In this document: positions 62,707-64,000 of the stretch, one piece after another
How positions within the stretch are numbered: position 1 is the stretch's first letter
Layout of the letters: each line of letters starts with the position of its first letter
Origin: Chitinophaga barathri
Lineage (GTDB): Bacteria; Bacteroidota; Bacteroidia; Chitinophagales; Chitinophagaceae
Length of the DNA stretch: 64,000 nucleotides
Reading direction: 5' to 3'
NCBI RefSeq assembly: GCF_003807585.1
Contig: NZ_RMBX01000006.1
Location: 186,001 to 250,000 of the forward strand
Translations under genes and position numbers: made by a program
Notes under the pieces: generated by a model
The model's database searches: none
Seen by the model: the letters and a program-made list of their open reading frames with translations, nothing else
What the model was told of the DNA's origin: nothing

Positions 62707-63987
62707 ATGCAAGTTATCCGTTACCCGGAGAAAAATACATGGGAGGAGCTGCTGAAACGCCCCGCCTTTGACACCCGTGAGCTGGAGGCCACTGTTTCCG
62801 CCATTCTCGGTGATGTAAAGGAAAACGGTGATGATGCCCTCCGCCGCTATACCGCACAGTTTGACAAAGTGAGCCTGGACGAGATCTTCGTAACGGCGGA
62901 AGAATTTGAAGCAGCGGACGCCGCGCTGGAAGAACCTCTCAAAGACGCCATCCGCACTGCCGCAGCCAATATCGAAATGTTTCACCGCGCGCAGGTGGAA
63001 TCTGTAACCATGCTGGAAACCATGCCCGGCGTACAATGCTGGCGCAAACCGGTAGGTATCGAAAAAGTAGGTTTATATATTCCCGGCGGCACCGCCCCGC
63101 TGTTCTCCACCATCCTGATGCTGGCCATTCCCGCCAGGCTGGCCGGCTGCAGCGAGATAGTACTTTGCACGCCTCCCGGTAAGAACGGCGCCGTGCATCC
63201 CGCTGTACTCTGGGCTGCCCGTTACACCGGTATTACACGGGTGTTTAAGACCGGCGGCGTACAGGCCATCGGCGCCATGGCTTACGGTACGGAAAGCGTG
63301 CCGAAGGTCTACAAGATATTCGGGCCGGGTAATCAATACGTGACCTGCGCAAAACAGCTGGTGAACAGCAATGGCGTGGCGATAGACATGCCCGCCGGAC
63401 CTTCTGAAGTAGCGGTATTTGCAGACGATACCTGTGTGCCGGCCTTTGTGGCGGCGGACCTCCTGTCTCAGGCGGAGCACGGGGCTGATAGCCAGGTGCT
63501 GCTCGTAACCACCTCAGATGCAGTGATCGCGGCTGTGGAAAAAGAAGTGGCAGCACAGCTGGCGCTGCTTCCCCGGAAAGAATTTGCCGCCAAAGCGCTG
63601 GACAACAGCAAGCTGGTGCTGGTAAAAGACCGCGATGAAGCCATGGACATGCTCAACGCCTACGCGCCCGAGCACCTTATCATGGCTTGTGAAAACGATG
63701 AAATACTGGCCACCCGCGTGATCAACGCCGGTTCCGTTTTCCTCGGCAATTATTCCCCGGAAAGCGCGGGCGATTACGCATCCGGTACCAATCACACCCT
63801 GCCCACCAACGGCTACGCCACAGCATACAGCGGTGTGAGCGTGGACAGTTTTGTGAAAAAGATCACCTTCCAGCGGCTCAGCCGCGAAGGCCTGCGGGCG
63901 CTGGCCCCCGCCATCGAAGCCATGGCTTCCGCGGAAGGCCTGGAAGCGCACAGGAACGCAGTTTCAATCAGAATAAAAAACATGTAG
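62707..63987 (+). CDS. hisD: Histidinol dehydrogenase
   Basis: 426 aa, the last two steps of histidine synthesis (histidinol to histidine, NAD- and zinc-dependent). Recognised blocks are [57 protein letters not shown], the zinc ligands Q-x-x-H in [26 protein letters not shown] with the catalytic glutamate-histidine pair, and the C-terminal [23 protein letters not shown]. It lies 11 bases after hisG and is followed after four bases by the next gene, a conventional Bacteroidota hisGD order. Confidence 0.97.
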   Translation: [426 protein letters not shown]

Positions 63988-63991
63988 ACAT

Positions 63992-64000
63992 ATGTTCGAC
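63992..64000 (+). CDS. Start of next his operon gene (probably hisC), truncated by window end
   Basis: An ATG four bases after the hisD stop reads ATGTTCGAC, giving the first three residues M-F-D. In Bacteroidota the gene after hisD is usually hisC (histidinol-phosphate aminotransferase). Only nine bases are visible, so the identity comes from gene order alone. Confidence 0.4.

Overview
The window reads as chromosomal DNA of a Bacteroidota bacterium, most likely Chitinophagaceae (Chitinophaga-like). The evidence is an STN-domain SusC/SusD pair with its own ECF sigma factor and FecR, many Bacteroidota-type lipoproteins, families such as DUF4254, DUF5009 and DUF6157, TTTG/TAnnTTTG promoters, and almost no Shine-Dalgarno sequences. 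I see no prophage, complete insertion sequence, CRISPR array or rRNA.

Layout. 1-6100: 3' part of rpoB, then rpoC. 6.3-16 kb: mixed housekeeping and envelope genes (secreted glycerophosphodiesterase, OmpH/Skp-like lipoprotein, amino-acid permease, DUF4254 plus a GT9 glycosyltransferase, tRNA-Gln(TTG), DUF6157, FtsX-type ABC permease, GT2 glycosyltransferase). 16.7-18.1 kb: IPT/NHL-repeat lipoprotein on the minus strand. 18.3-30.2 kb: a co-directional block of tricorn-like S41 protease, ECF sigma, FecR, SusC, SusD, cyanophycinase and isoaspartyl peptidase/asparaginase; I read it as a candidate utilisation locus for cyanophycin or isoaspartyl peptides. 30.3-34.2 kb: PAP2 phosphatase fused to a putative outer-membrane barrel, LprI-like protein, a ZU5-like lipoprotein and a frameshifted lipoprotein. 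34.4-37.3 kb: tRNA-Gln(CTG), then an NmrA-type reductase, ring-cleaving dioxygenase and esterase that resemble quinone-detoxification sets. 37.3-39.5 kb: minus-strand AraC/HAD/chloramphenicol acetyltransferase-like operon.

39.6-54.1 kb: a carbohydrate island without SusC/SusD. A ROK repressor, a LuxR regulator and a gluconate permease run leftward. Running rightward are a secreted FAD oxidoreductase, a GHL10-like hydrolase, a DUF5009 membrane acyltransferase-like protein, a sodium:solute symporter, two tandem SGNH esterases, DUF4434, an AGE-family epimerase and an esterase. The end of the window has a GT2-like transferase, a heparinase II/III-family lyase, a LytS/LytTR two-component pair, small enzymes and a Crp/Fnr regulator. 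It closes with the start of the histidine operon (hisG, hisD, first codons of the next gene).

The his operon has a complete-looking translational attenuator: promoter, His-rich leader peptide, pause hairpin, antiterminator and terminator. Between the attenuator and hisG lie four tandem units of about 48 bp that fold into covarying hairpins, each resembling the hisG translation start. Other non-coding signals are twin covarying hairpins before susC, a candidate small RNA near 59.1 kb, and a 12-bp GAAA-loop hairpin between rpoB and rpoC. All functional assignments come from reading protein motifs; no database search was run.
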